Of a stretch of DNA of 64,000 bases, positions 1 through 13,100 are shown piece after piece. The notes under the pieces were generated by a model. That model saw only the letters and a program-made list of their open reading frames with translations, ran no database searches and was not told the DNA's origin. Source of the DNA: Nissolia schottii. Its lineage: Eukaryota; Streptophyta; Magnoliopsida; Fabales; Fabaceae. Each line of letters opens with the position of its first letter. Positions within the stretch are counted from its first letter, which is position 1. The translations under genes and the position numbers were made by a program. Location of the stretch: assembly GCA_003254905.1 (NCBI GenBank), contig QANU01055523.1:1-64000 (forward strand). Reading direction: 5' to 3'.

Positions 1-85
1 TCTTATTAAAAGTTTGAAAACAACTAGTGGTTAGGCCTTTTTGATCTTTCAGTAGACATTAGCGGAATTAAAGATGTGGTATGTA

Positions 86-275
86 AACCTGGCGGGTTGG
101 CGTGAGTGGTTAAATACTCTCGTCCCTTAAGCAGGTGAGAGGGGTTCGATCCCTACCCCTTGTGAATGGAGCAAACTCACAGGCCAGCCGTATATCCCTT
201 AACTAGACTTCAGAACGGCGAGGGATTAGTCTCACCTGTCACGCGGGTGGAGATACCCTGGGAAACCAAAAAAAA
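86..275 (+). mobile_element. tRNA-derived SINE with perfect target duplication
   Basis: About 190 bp with an A-box-like segment near 97-112 (TTGGCGTGAGTGGTTAA) and a B-box (GGTTCGATCCC, about 136-146), ending in an A tract at 267-277. The 15-bp sequence AAGATGTGGTATGTA stands on both sides (71-85 and 276-290), which is the mark of LINE-driven target-primed insertion. The perfect duplication suggests a fairly young copy. The family is probably one of the Fabaceae SINEs, but the name cannot be fixed without a library. It is not a tRNA gene: the 3' half does not fold as an acceptor stem. Confidence 0.85.
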
Positions 276-290
276 AAGATGTGGTATGTA

Positions 291-1600
291 TAAAGTATAA
301 TTAATGGTTTGATGATCATTGGCTTAGATAGACTTAAGGCAATTGAATTTACATGATGGTGGAGATGGCATCTTCGGGAAATTAATTGAGATATATATCT
401 GCAACAGGAAGGGAATCTTTATGTGCATTTGTTAACAGGTTCAACCATAAAAGTGGAAGGAATTGCATGAGCAGGTGTTTTTTGTCTTTCCTTGAACTTC
501 TTTCCTTGTTTGTTTGGTTTTCTTTTTTATTTTATTTTCTCTTATCTTGTTTTAATCTTTATCTTGTTTGTTCTTGTCTTTCGTTTTCTCCTCCACTTTC
601 TTTGATGGGAGTTGTGATGTTGAACTTATTCATTGGATGAAAAGAAAATGTATATTGCTTTGTTGGGACATCACTTCTAGATGTGTAGTGCATGAATTGT
701 TTCATGTGGAACATTCTTAAGGTGAATTTGATTTTTTAAATATTGTGACATTAGTCTTTTAACATTTTGTGTTTTCACGTCAGATTAGTCCTGAATTTTT
801 CTTTCACCATAATTTAATCTTAATGTTTTGAATTTTAATATCAACTAGGTTTAGACCAGCACAATATGCATAGAAAAGTAAAATTACTGAAATGAATATA
901 TATTTTTTTACTAAGAAAAAAATATCTTATTTACTTACTTTAAAAATGGTGAAATAAAGATATATGACATCTTTTAATGTAATGAAACTACAACGATATA
1001 AAATATTCAAATAATTTTTTCCTTTTGATTGATTTTTGCATTAACTCTTTTTGATACTTTGTTTGGAATGTTTGATTTTTTTTTTAGTAAATTGTAGTAA
1101 TAATAAAAAGATATATAATTAAATAAATTAATCATCCCATAAAAATAGTGTTATTAGTGTACTTTAAATTATCATCCCGCTAAGAAAATACAAAATAAAA
1201 TTGTCATTATCTTTTCAAAATGTCTAAACTCAATTTGTTTATCTTTATTTTGTAAGGCTTTATCTTATTTTCATTTTTTAATAAAATTTTTGCTAACAAC
1301 TTAATATAGAAAGAATTAACAGGCATAAAGAGGAAAAGATTATGCCACATTTAGTGCCTCTGTTGCTGTTTATTGTTTGATGTTTTAATTATTTCTTATT
1401 TTATCTCTTGCCTCTTTAGTCATTATTTATATTTTTTTTTCTTGTTTTATGCATGTATGTATTTTAAAATTTCACTAAACAACAATAGGTCACCCCAATT
1501 AGAGGTAAGGGAAGGATCAATAGTACAAAAAGCAATAGCCAAAAATCTAAAAAAGAAAAGGATCAAAACAAAATAGATCATGAATGTATCAAATCATGAT
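291..1600. other. AT-rich intergenic DNA, no gene seen
   Basis: Only short low-complexity open frames rich in Phe, Leu and Ser are present. They have no recognisable domain, start context or splice partners. No structured repeat was seen here. Confidence 0.5.
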
Positions 1601-1610
1601 AAAATAATAG

Positions 1611-2257
1611 ATAAATCCTCAATTTAGATTTTTCTTAATTTAGACAATTTTATCTCTCTTAAATTTTTTGGCCAAGTTAATTAGTCTCAATTATTTTTTA
1701 TATCGGTCAATTTAGTCTTTGTTATTTTATAAATTGAGCATTTTTATCCCTTATAATTTGTTTTTGGCTAGTTTAGTCTCTACAAATTACAAAAGTTAGA
1801 CAAATTAATTCTTCCATCCATCTTTTATATAAAGACGACTGAATTAGAGCATATGGAGATATGTGACATGCTAAATGTCCACGTCACATCCTCCACGCCA
1901 AAAATGATGTAGTTTTACATAACTAATAGTGCATCTCCTTTAAGTGAAATTACGTCGTTTTGTAATCCCATGTCCACAAAACGTGTGTATACACAATGAA
2001 AAATAGACAAACATTGATGGGGTATGTTTGTAAAAGATGAAAATGATGTGTTTGAGTATTTACATGGCAAAGTAGACAAGTTTTCACTTAAATTGATTGA
2101 TTTGAAAAGTAATAAGGACTAAAGTAGTTAGAAAAATTTAAGAGGGATGAAATTGATCGATTAGAAAAATAATAGACACTGAATTGGCTGAAAAAAATTC
2201 AAAAGGGATAAAATTGTCCGAGTTGAAAAATAAGAGGGACTAAATGGAGATTTTCCA
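1611..2257. mobile_element. Mutator-like MITE with long inverted repeats
   Basis: The left arm (from 1611, rich in 'TTTAGTC' and 'ACAATTTTATC') and the right arm (about 2100-2257) are inverted copies of each other. Each arm contains shorter subrepeats of about 45 bp built on 'ATTTTATCCCT...TTTAGTC'. AAAATAATAG lies directly outside both ends (1601-1610 and 2258-2267), a 9-10-bp target duplication as expected for Mutator-like elements. No transposase is encoded. Confidence 0.7.
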
Positions 2258-2267
2258 AAAATAATAG

Positions 2268-3443
2268 AACCCCTAATTGTGCCAATTTTAATTTGACCAC
2301 AACCGCTCCTACAATCATGCCCTAATATGGTAATATGGAAATTGACATTTTTAAGAGGGATTACACTATAAGAAAACAAAAATTGACCTAAATTAAAAGG
2401 TGAAAAAAAATAAGAGATTGACATCTAAAATAACAGATAATAGATTTAATATATTATAACAAATATTAGATATGTTATTCATCAATCAAGCATCAGTAAA
2501 TAATCATTAAATTTAAACTCAAACTCAACTATACAATTTTTATTTGAGTTGATATATAATTAAAAATACTTTGTTTAAAAAGTGTATGTAATAGAAATAG
2601 CTAAAATACAATAGAATCATTTTTATTTTAAAAATGAATATTTCAATTCATAAATTATACCACTGCAAACACATTATAAATAAGAGGATCTAGGCCAATT
2701 TTTTCTTTTGTGCCAAAATTTTATTGAGAAAATAAGTATGTCATTTGGCTTCTACTTTTTTTTTATTTAGTCTTTGTGAGATTGTTAGGTGGATGAACCT
2801 TCCTTTTATTTTTTTTAATATGTTTGGGCTACATTTATTGTACAATTGAGTGGACTTAGTTTACTTAGGAATAGATGAAAATAGTTGTGAGCTCACCTCA
2901 TCAAATTAGATACATGGCAACATGTTATATGTGTGCATTAGAATTTATATATTATAATAGATAATAGATTTACTTGTATACTAATTATTCTAATACCAAT
3001 TTGAAGTTTTGAAAATTAATTCAAACTTCTAATTAGGTTAATAGAATGTTATTTGTATCCTCTTATGGACATCTTTAAAGGAACATATTAAATATCTTTT
3101 ATACACTAGTTAAAAATAAATTTAAACTTATTTCATGATGTTTTAAAGACACCTCAGTCTATTCCTTCAAAAATATCCTAAAAATGCTACAAATAACATT
3201 TCACCACTTTGGGTTATAACCAACACAAAAATAACGATACAAGCCTCTTCAATAGTCTCCCATTTGAATAAAAAGAAGAAAAAGGTACATATATTGCGCT
3301 ACGAGGCCTCAAATATTACAGAGCACACACCATACTATGATAACATGAAACCCTTTTAATCTTGCACACAATTTACATACGCTATCCACACAACTAGCAA
3401 GTAAGATATGCTAATTAACGCAACCAATTCAAAATAAGATTTT
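2268..3443. other. AT-rich 3' flank of the subtilase gene
   Basis: No coding potential was seen. The last 100-200 bases before 3444 should hold the 3' UTR of the minus-strand subtilase. No clear poly(A) signal could be singled out in the AT-rich sequence. Confidence 0.4.
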
Positions 3444-4061
3444 TCATTTGCGGCGGATCGTAATAGGACTCCTGACTCTATGCTTTCTATTTGTCCATAG
3501 CAATTCCCCAAATTGATAAACTCCCCGCTGAATCACACTTGGTGCCTGCATAATCACTTGAAATGTCTTCTTTTCACCAATTTTCTTGAAAGTCATGGAA
3601 TTAGGCACAACTGTAACATTGTATCCATCCAATTTTGCACTTGCAACATACGTGCTTGGAGTCCCAACATTGGTGACCGTGCGAGTAACCTTCACCACAC
3701 CCAACCCAAAATTTGGCAATGTGATTGAAGGGTAGTTCAAGTCTGTTACGCTGTGAGTCCCCTTACAAATGAAAGTATTGTTAAAACTAAGTGCCGAAAT
3801 GAGTTGTTGGTTGTATCCAGAAGCACATAAGAAGTTGAGGTAATCGGTGAGGCCAATATCATAAACAAGTCCAGGGTCTATTGCAAGGTCAGGTTGAACA
3901 TGTCCAGAGCCATAAGCAAAAGGAGTCGCAAGCTTCTTATCAAATGCATCCTGAATCGGCCTATTTGTGTTGTCCCGTGTAGTTGCTAGAAGTACAAATA
4001 CTTCAATAGGTTAAAGAGTCTTAGGAGAAAAAAAAATGACATACGCATGTTATATAGTTTG

Positions 4062-4112
<51 letters not shown>

Positions 4113-7100
4113 AGTAATACATAAATTAAGGCTAATACATAGATTAAAAAAATATTGAATGATCTTGATAATGATACAAAATAAGAGTATGTGTGTTTGG
4201 AAAAATAAATATACTAATGTAATTAATGATACTCTCTTTCTATTGCATGTAGTTATTGATAAACCTAACTAAACTAAGAGTGTTTATTACTAAAAGAAAA
4301 ATACTAACTTGATATTCGAAATTAACAAATAATTTGATGTGTTAAAAATTTAAACTTTGGACAAATATTTTAAACTGGACGAAGAATATTTTGACAGTAT
4401 GACTTATGCAATCATAAATATTATGAATATAATTTGACTGTGCTGGTTATTAGGGGGGCACACGGTCAAACTATTCCCACAGTGAATATGAATTTTTAGC
4501 CAACATAATCTTATTGTGCTTATGACTATGATCATGTATATAAGGGTCATGATACTAAAATTAATTATTAAAAATAATGTACAATAATTATTTTATTGTA
4601 CTTTTGTATTTCAATTTATCTATTCATTTAGAATATCAAGATGGCAATGATATTTTTATTCATAAATTACCCTGAGGGGTATATCAATGGCAAAGTGCAA
4701 TAGGAAAGAGTAGAATGAATTTTTTTTTCCTCTTTTTCAAACAGAAGTAATTTTATAAAATTAATTAACTAATTTTGTACAGTATTATATTAAGGTATAT
4801 TTTCTTTTTATAAATAAGTCAAAACTGAAAACATCCAAGCGATGCAGAGAGTGCAGAGGCATATATTAAGGTCATTTACTAATTTTCTTAATTTGTGTGT
4901 AAATCTTAAATTGACAAATAAATATTTGAGGCCCAAGTCTAGTTTTATCTTTGTGAGACAAAAAAAAAAAATTGGAACAAATGGAATATATATTACCCGT
5001 AGTCATGATTGCAGATTTAATAGCTGCAGGACTCCAATTAGGATGTAGAGTTTTAAGGAGCCCAGCAATGCCAGCGATATGAGGGCAAGACATTGAAGTT
5101 CCTTGTAGCACATTAAATGGAAACCCTCGGCGAGTGTCTGATAATAGGTTAGATGCACTTGCAATTAGTGAATAGGCTGCAAGTATGTTCACTCCTGGTG
5201 CTGTTATATCAGGCTGAAAATAAACCCAAATCAAAACCAATCGCCTAAAATTCAGGAGAAGAACCTTAATGTATATAATAAGGGATGTTGTACTATATAG
5301 TTGATACCGAATATTTTAAAGAAGTGTAGACCTTGAGTATTGATGGCTGAATCTTATTGGGTCCTCTTGAAGAGAATGAAGCCATAATTGGAGCTGGCTT
5401 TCTTCCAAGGTGTGTTTTTGCTGAGGACAGCTTTACTGTAGTAGCCGAGTTTATTGTAGGATCCCTGCAATATAAATATAGTTAGTAATGCAATATATGC
5501 ATACGGGACCTATATGTGTAACATATATTTGGAAAACTTTACTCGTGAAGTTTTTTATATCAATTGTACTTAGATTAGTAATGACTTAAGCCTATCATAG
5601 AATGTTCAAGTCTATGCATGCATCACCCTGTTGATAAGTTCGAACTCATGTTAAAAATCTTTTGCATTAAATTTATAAAGAGAGGAAAATGTTGGATTTA
5701 GTGTGTGTCTATATATATGAAAGCCTCCTTGACTTAATTACTAATTCATTAATGAAGTGTATTATATATTTTGGTATGTACATATGAATTGGCTATTAAC
5801 CGATCCTAAAGTGTACACACACGTATGTATACCGAATTAACAACCGAATCATTGGTCATGGATATACATACAATTATTAATAATTGATTTAAAAATGTAT
5901 GATAGAGAAATGCTTCCGAGTCTTATTTTTAAGCCAACTTATCATTCAATTTCATCACCTCATTAGCTTTAATTTCAAATTTTGATAAAAAATAAAAAAG
6001 ATAAAGTTAAGTTAATAAAAAAGACTCTCAAACATGTCTCATGTATGATATTTAGAGGCAATGAAATGTAAGAGAAAGATGTATAACTTACGTGACATTT
6101 ACGTTATGACAACGACTGGGAGCTGATCCAGGACCACCAGGCTGTGGTCCGGGATGTGGTGGTGCATAACCACCAGGAGGTTGTCTAGGGGTTACATAAC
6201 CACCATGATGACCAGCATACGGTCCCGGATGTGGTGGTGCGTAACTACATTCAGTAGATGGTTTAAATGAATAACCGCCAGGTCTTGGTCCGGGATGTGG
6301 TGGTACATAGCCCACCGTAGACGTAACATGAGGCTCAGCAAGAAGTGTTCTCCCATTTTGCCTTCGATTTCCCAAGAGCATTCCCCTTGCACCTGCGGTT
6401 AGAGCTTCTTGACCCTCACCAACTGATTTTATTTTCCCTTCTCTAAGGCATGCCACTATTTTGCCCTTTACTTTTGCTGGGTCAAGTGTCCCCGCCCTAC
6501 AAAGTTCACTGCAAAAACATGTACATGCAATACAAGAAGAAAAAAAAATATATCTATTATAATTTAATGTGCGAATAACATTTTCTATGTGTGAGACATT
6601 AAAACCTTGTGAGGTTTATACTTACGCATCTCGGCTTGTTGCATTGGCTAGTTTACCATCGGTAGCAAGAATTAAAGCGAATGCTTGATTAGATGGTAAG
6701 TTTACAAAAAGACTAGCTCCCTGAAAATAGAAAAAGAATAATTAATTTATGGATCTAATTTTATTATCATATAAAGTGTGTTTAGTGTTTAGTTTTTTTT
6801 TCTTAAGTAATTTATATACCAGTTAAATAATTTTTATATAAAAACATATAGTTAAATGACAACATAAAAAAAAATATTAACAATCAAAGTAAAATAAGTT
6901 GTATATTTTTAATTTTTTGATAAAAATATATGATGTGTTTTAATGATTAATAATGAATTTGAATTTAAATTTATATTTAGTTTTTAATTAAATAAGACTT
7001 GAAACTAAGTATTATAAATCACAGAGGAAAATTATTAATGCTATGCACAAAGATAAAATTATTATATTTTATACCAAAAGAAAGAAAAATAGGTAAACTA

Positions 7101-10100
7101 AATAAAGTAGCATGACTTAATTACTAGTCTAAATATCATAAGTATGCCAGTCAAAATATCATAAATATATTATATAATATTGACAAAATCCCCAAATTGG
7201 TCCTCAGTCAAAATGACGGATAACAAATTAAAGAAGCCCAGCTAGTAGTCTTTTTGAATTTGAAAATTCACTCCAGGTCCCTTAAAACATGGATCTAAAC
7301 CTGCAAAATTGGGACAAAATGTGTCACTTTTCATGTTTAAATTAAGACTACATTGTCTCACATTTTAAATTCTAAAGGAACCTTAAGTTGACATTCTAAT
7401 CTTGAGAGACTATTTTATTTCCCCAATATTTTGATTTATAACCCCAAAAGAAGAGAAAAAGAAGAAGTAAGGTAATACCGTGATTTGTTTGTTGTTACCA
7501 AAAGTTATGGTACTGCTGAACTCCCTATCAATAGTGCTAGCAGCAACCGTGAAGACCCATGGAGCCACATTGACAACAGTTCCAGGTGTGGGCCCATTAT
7601 TCCCTGCAGAGGCAACAAATACTATGTTCCTAGCGAGTGCATGAAACGCCCCTATGGACACCTCATCTGTGAATATATCTTCGGTGTTGACTAAATATTG
7701 ACCACCAGCAGAGAGCGAGATGACATCAACGCCATCACTTATGGCTTGGTCGATTGCAGCCAACACGTCAGCACCAAAGCAACTGGCTGGGTCAGTTAGA
7801 GACCAACACACCTTGTAGGCTACAACCCTGGCTCTTGGGGACCCACCCTTTGCGGTGCCATTGCCGTTACCAAATACACTTGCACCCGGCACAGAATTTC
7901 CACCGGCAATTGAGAGTGTGTGTGTACCATGGCCTACAAAGTCACGTGATGTGTGTTGCGATGGATGAAGTGGGCCGTAATATGCCTCGAAAGCAGTGCT
8001 AAAGAATCTTGCTCCAATTAGCTTCCTATTTATATATTAGACAAGTAGAGTGACTTTTAATAAACAACTACCATAAATGTAGTAAGAGAGAAGATTTACT
8101 CTGCCATTCAATTATATATAAGATATTGAGCGGAGGGTTGTCTAAACTCCTGTAAAAATGATCTTGATCATATATCTAAGTAAAATATGACTTAATACAC
8201 TCTTCATACCCATGAGTAAGATATAAAGAGTGTGAAGATTGTAGGGCAAGATATATGCAAGGGTGGTATCATATATAAGATAGACTTTGCTACCACGCTA
8301 GATTTGAGTTGTTCTCCTCTCATCCACACTCTTACAATTTTAATTCAATTTTTTTGTTACAATATTAAATGTGTCCATTTCTATCTAAATAATTTTACAA
8401 TAAGGGAATGCATAAAAGTGAACTACCTATAACATGTTTAATTTTCAGATGAGAAATACACCCATAATTAATTTTGTCGGTCACCAAAAATAATAACCTG
8501 TTGCAAGGATTTCTTGTAGAACCACGAAGTTTGTTTATTTGACATACATTACCCCCGCGCCATTTTAAAGGGACGGGGCCGTATCCGGCGTCACTGAAGC
8601 TCTTGGATTCTGGCCAAATACCTATTCAAGGCAAAATCAAGAGACTATATCAAAGAACTCTTTCGTCAAATAGATTAATAGAGTATTAAAGAATTTCAAT
8701 AGATTAAAAAGAAGAGGTTTTTTTTTATCAGATTACGGTTTCTGAAGTACAAAATAAGCTGATTTCATAAGTGGATTTTGTTTTAATCGGCGCTTTTTGT
8801 TCCAATTTCATGTTGCTTTTATTATGAAGTCGGTATAAAAGTACCAATTTATTATTATTATTATTATGAAATCGAGAATGATTTTACCGATTTATAAAAG
8901 AACCATAATTCAGTATATTGAGAGTCCACACCACACCAATGTGATTGAGCATAAAAAAAAAAGTACTTCATTTTAGTTGTTCCCAAGACCACAAGAGAAT
9001 TAGGGGTCGTTTGGAAAACTTCAAAACCAGGGGAGTATGTACTATGCAGACTAATTTTAGATAATTTCTTTTTATTGACTAACAAAATAAATGGCTTAAA
9101 ATTGATTTATTTGAACCAATTTTAACCTAAAACTATTTATTAGAAAAACTAAATAAAATTTATTTTAACAAATTTTAATTTTTTTTCTCTCTCTCTCTAA
9201 TAACTACTTTATTTTCTTCCAATCGTTAAAGAAAAAATACTGGTTAAACTAATTTTTAAATTAACTTTAAGCTAAAAATTATTTAATTACAAACTAGTTT
9301 GTTTTTATTTCTTTTAAGATAGTTGGTTCTTGGTAGCTGCCATCGGTTCTATTTCGTATCATGATAACTTGGTTTTTCAAGTTTCGAAACACTCCCCTCC
9401 ATGTTAGTAAATAGCATGTATTACTAATTTTTTTCACTAGTATTTGGGTTTCATTACTAATGAGATTGACTAATCCAGTTCGAGGTAGTGTGAGTGTTCC
9501 TTCCATCACAGGTATTTTTCTTCCCGTGTCTCGAACCCAAAACTCTTAAGGAAGACGATAAACTTACCTAGTACTCAACCAACCGTAGTAGGTATTATTA
9601 CTATAGCAAAACTTGTGTTAATATGACAATGAAAATTATGAAAGGATCCTAGTCCTCAGGTAAATTAAAAAAGCTTAATTACATACCTGTGTCAATGGTA
9701 GCGATGATTGTATTTTCACCAAATCTTCCCTTTTGCCATGCTGAGTTCTGACCACCATTTCTATGTAGTCCCAGAAATTCCCACGAACGGGTTGTGTGCA
9801 ATTTGTGCTCTTTGCTCAATAACACTGACACCACCTTTGCCTTTTCTGCCCCCATTCCAAACAATATTAATGTGTGATAAGTAATTTGAAACAATTAAAA
9901 TTGAGATGCACTATGATTGGAAGATGTATAAGATGAAAATGGAAGCATTAATTAATTGATCTAACTTGCAAGATGTGAAGCTTGTTCCTCTTCAAGTAGC
10001 GCGGCAAAGCCATTGATGTGCTTATTATATGAGTATATTATTGCTTCTTTCGCTTTCTCATGGCTGTCAAATAATACACACAATTAATCTGTCAAACTTG

Positions 10101-13100
10101 ACTTTCATAAAATTTAATGATTTAACTAAGTTGATTTAACTTCGAGAATAATTCTACTATATACGTCCGTTATCAGTAGTGCTTTATTTTTCACATAATT
10201 TGTTATTCAATTATATTTTATCAAATACTAGATTTTTGTGATAGTAGATGTAACAGTCGAACTTCTCTACTGGTTAACGTGACAATAAACAATTAAATAT
10301 GTGTAAAATATTTGCATACCACGTTGCATTAAAATTAAGTAAAGTTTTAATCTTATCATCCATTGCTTGGTGTGGAGACACATAATCAATATATACTAAA
10401 AAGTATCTACCAGTTGCCCATTAAATATTATTGAACAAACATTACATAAACAAACATTTTCACGTACGGAAACAAAATACAATGGAACCTTCAATACATT
10501 AAATGTTTAAAAGTAATTGTTATACTCTCGCCTGCCCCACTCACACTCTAAAACGCTTACAATCATACTTTTTTGTAAACAAACGTCACAAATTACAGAT
10601 GAACAAACATTAAAGAACAATAAACAAACATTATGAAACACAAAAGATAAAATAAACTAAGTAATGAAGACACTCTCTCTCCTGCTCCCTCACTCACTCT
10701 TTGATAAACAAACATTACATTACAAATAAATAAACATTACAACACTCTAAAATAAACACTACAAACTCATAAACAAATATTACAACATGAAATAAACATT
10801 ATACCACACAACAATATTACAAAATGTGTTATGAGAAAACAACATTAAGAATCCTTGGCTATAAATAAAGTCAATAATCTAAGTGTGTGGAAGTGTGAGA
10901 AAACAAGACGTCAACAATAATTTGGGTTATGAGAGAGGGTAGACATGGGGTTTTGGGTGTTGGAATCATAGAATGCTCTTGTAATGTTTTTATCTCATAG
11001 TGAAAGTATCGATCCTCTCGGGTGGATGTAGGCATGAGATTTGTCGAACCACATTAGATTCTTGTGTCTCTTTACTCGTTCTCATCTTGTTAGTTTCTTC
11101 TCTTTGGATTTTTGTGCTTATGTTTGGTATATTGAACTTGTACGAGGTTGTGTTTGAGACCTGGTCTGCTGTTCATTTCCCCAACAACTGGTATCAGAGC
11201 GAAAAGCTCAGTATGATCCAACAAATATGTGTGGCACAAGATTTAATCTTGGCGGATTTGCTAATTTGATGAAAAGAGAAGGAGCAGGAGATGATGGATT
11301 GCATGGTTACGCATGTTATTGACCGAATTTTCAAATCTAGTGGAACTGTGTTATTTGGTAGATTTGGGTGTGTAGCTTGTATGTGTTGAGGCCAATGATC
11401 CTTATTTGTAGTATTTATAAATAACAGTTCTTCGTGCTATTCATGAAGGTTTGAGCTCATATGAGCTAGATTGCAGAGTTGCACATGGTCATTGGTTGAA
11501 GTTTCGAATTGGATGAAACCTTGTGATTTGGTTTATTCGGATGATGTGTAGCTGATATGTGTTGAGACTAATGTTACTTATTTGTGGTAATTGCAAATAA
11601 GGGTCTTCATGATTTTTCATGGAGGTTTGCACTTGACTAGGTAGCTTGTATCAAGGTGGAGTTATTAACGTACAAATTCCATGGTAGTGGAGCATTAGTC
11701 AAGGTGGAGATTTGTTGGGAAAATTGACTCATGCTTAATAGGATAATAATTGATTTTATTTACGTTTTATTTTTAAATGTATATCTTTGAGATTATCTTC
11801 AGATTTAGTAATATATGAATTACTGATATGAATAATTTGGAGGAATACTGATAAATCTGATAGAATATAGATAGATTCTATTATGATGTAGAAAATCTGT
11901 TGAAATTTAAAATAAAAACATTTAGTCATTAAGAATCATTTACTATAAATAAAGTCAATGGCTTAGATGCGTAGAAGTGTGAGAGAATAAGATGTGATGG
12001 ATATCTTAAACTATGAGAAAGGGTATACATAGAGCTTTGGGTGTAGGAACCATAAAATGTTGTTGTACTATTTTTTCTCAAAGTGAAAGTATTGATCCTT
12101 TAGAGTGCATGTAAATATAAAATTTACCGAATCACGTTAAATTATTGTGTCTTTTTACTCGTTGTCATCATGTTATCTTTTTTTCTTTAAATTTTTGTGT
12201 TCATATTTAGTATATTAAAATGAGATTGTGTTTGGAGCTCGTCCGCTGCGCGTTTTTCCAACAATAACTTCACATTAGTTTTTGCGCGGACAACCAGTTG
12301 AAAAGAAGAAAAGAGACAAGGTAAGTAATAATTGTCGACCATGAGATAAGTACCCATATTTGCCCCTTTCTTTAAATTTGACTGACTCATAGTATAAAGT
12401 TATTTTACAAAGTCGGTTGACAGAATTTGATCTCATAATTTTAAGAGATTAATTGGAATTTCATAAAAAAAATTAATTGGAATTCACTAACATTTAATTG
12501 TGTATTACGACATGAATACAATCAGTTGAGTGTCGTCTCCATTATATTAATTTTTTTAAATAATAATATATAATTGGATGATAATATATAATTTTTTACA
12601 TTGTCAGTGTATGCAAATTAATTTCTAATTTTAATATATTGTTAATGTAAAATTTTTTACATTATCATCTAATTATGTTATCAATTATAGTGTGGGAGTT
12701 AAAGGTTTCCGTTGATCAAGCAATATATAATTCAATGTATGTGTAAAATACTTTTACCCTAATCTAACAGGATATTAAAATTAAATCTTTTAAATTTTTT
12801 TCATCCATTATGTGGAGATACATTTAAATATAATTTATGTTCAAGGAGTTTTGTGTTTGACTCTTCAAAAAAAACATATAATGTGTCTAACTTACCCTAC
12901 TATCTAGGTTAAAAAGAAAAAGACAATTTGTCATAAGCAAACTTAAATGATAACACTATGATGTGGAAGATAAACAATGCTTTTATACCTTCCCAAAACA
13001 GAACCTAGTAAATCATGATGAGAATTTGTGGCGGCTTCAAGGTCAACAGGCGTAGGGGTTGGTCCATGAGAATGTGCTCCCAAGTATACAATGTAACACT

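Noticed and set aside
86-160. Possible tRNA gene from the pol III boxes
   Set aside because: There is no acceptor-stem pairing, the sequence continues into a 190-bp body with an A tail, and target duplications flank it. This is a SINE.
3513-3728. Plus-strand frame opposite the last subtilase exon
   Set aside because: It is a shadow of the coding exon on the other strand.
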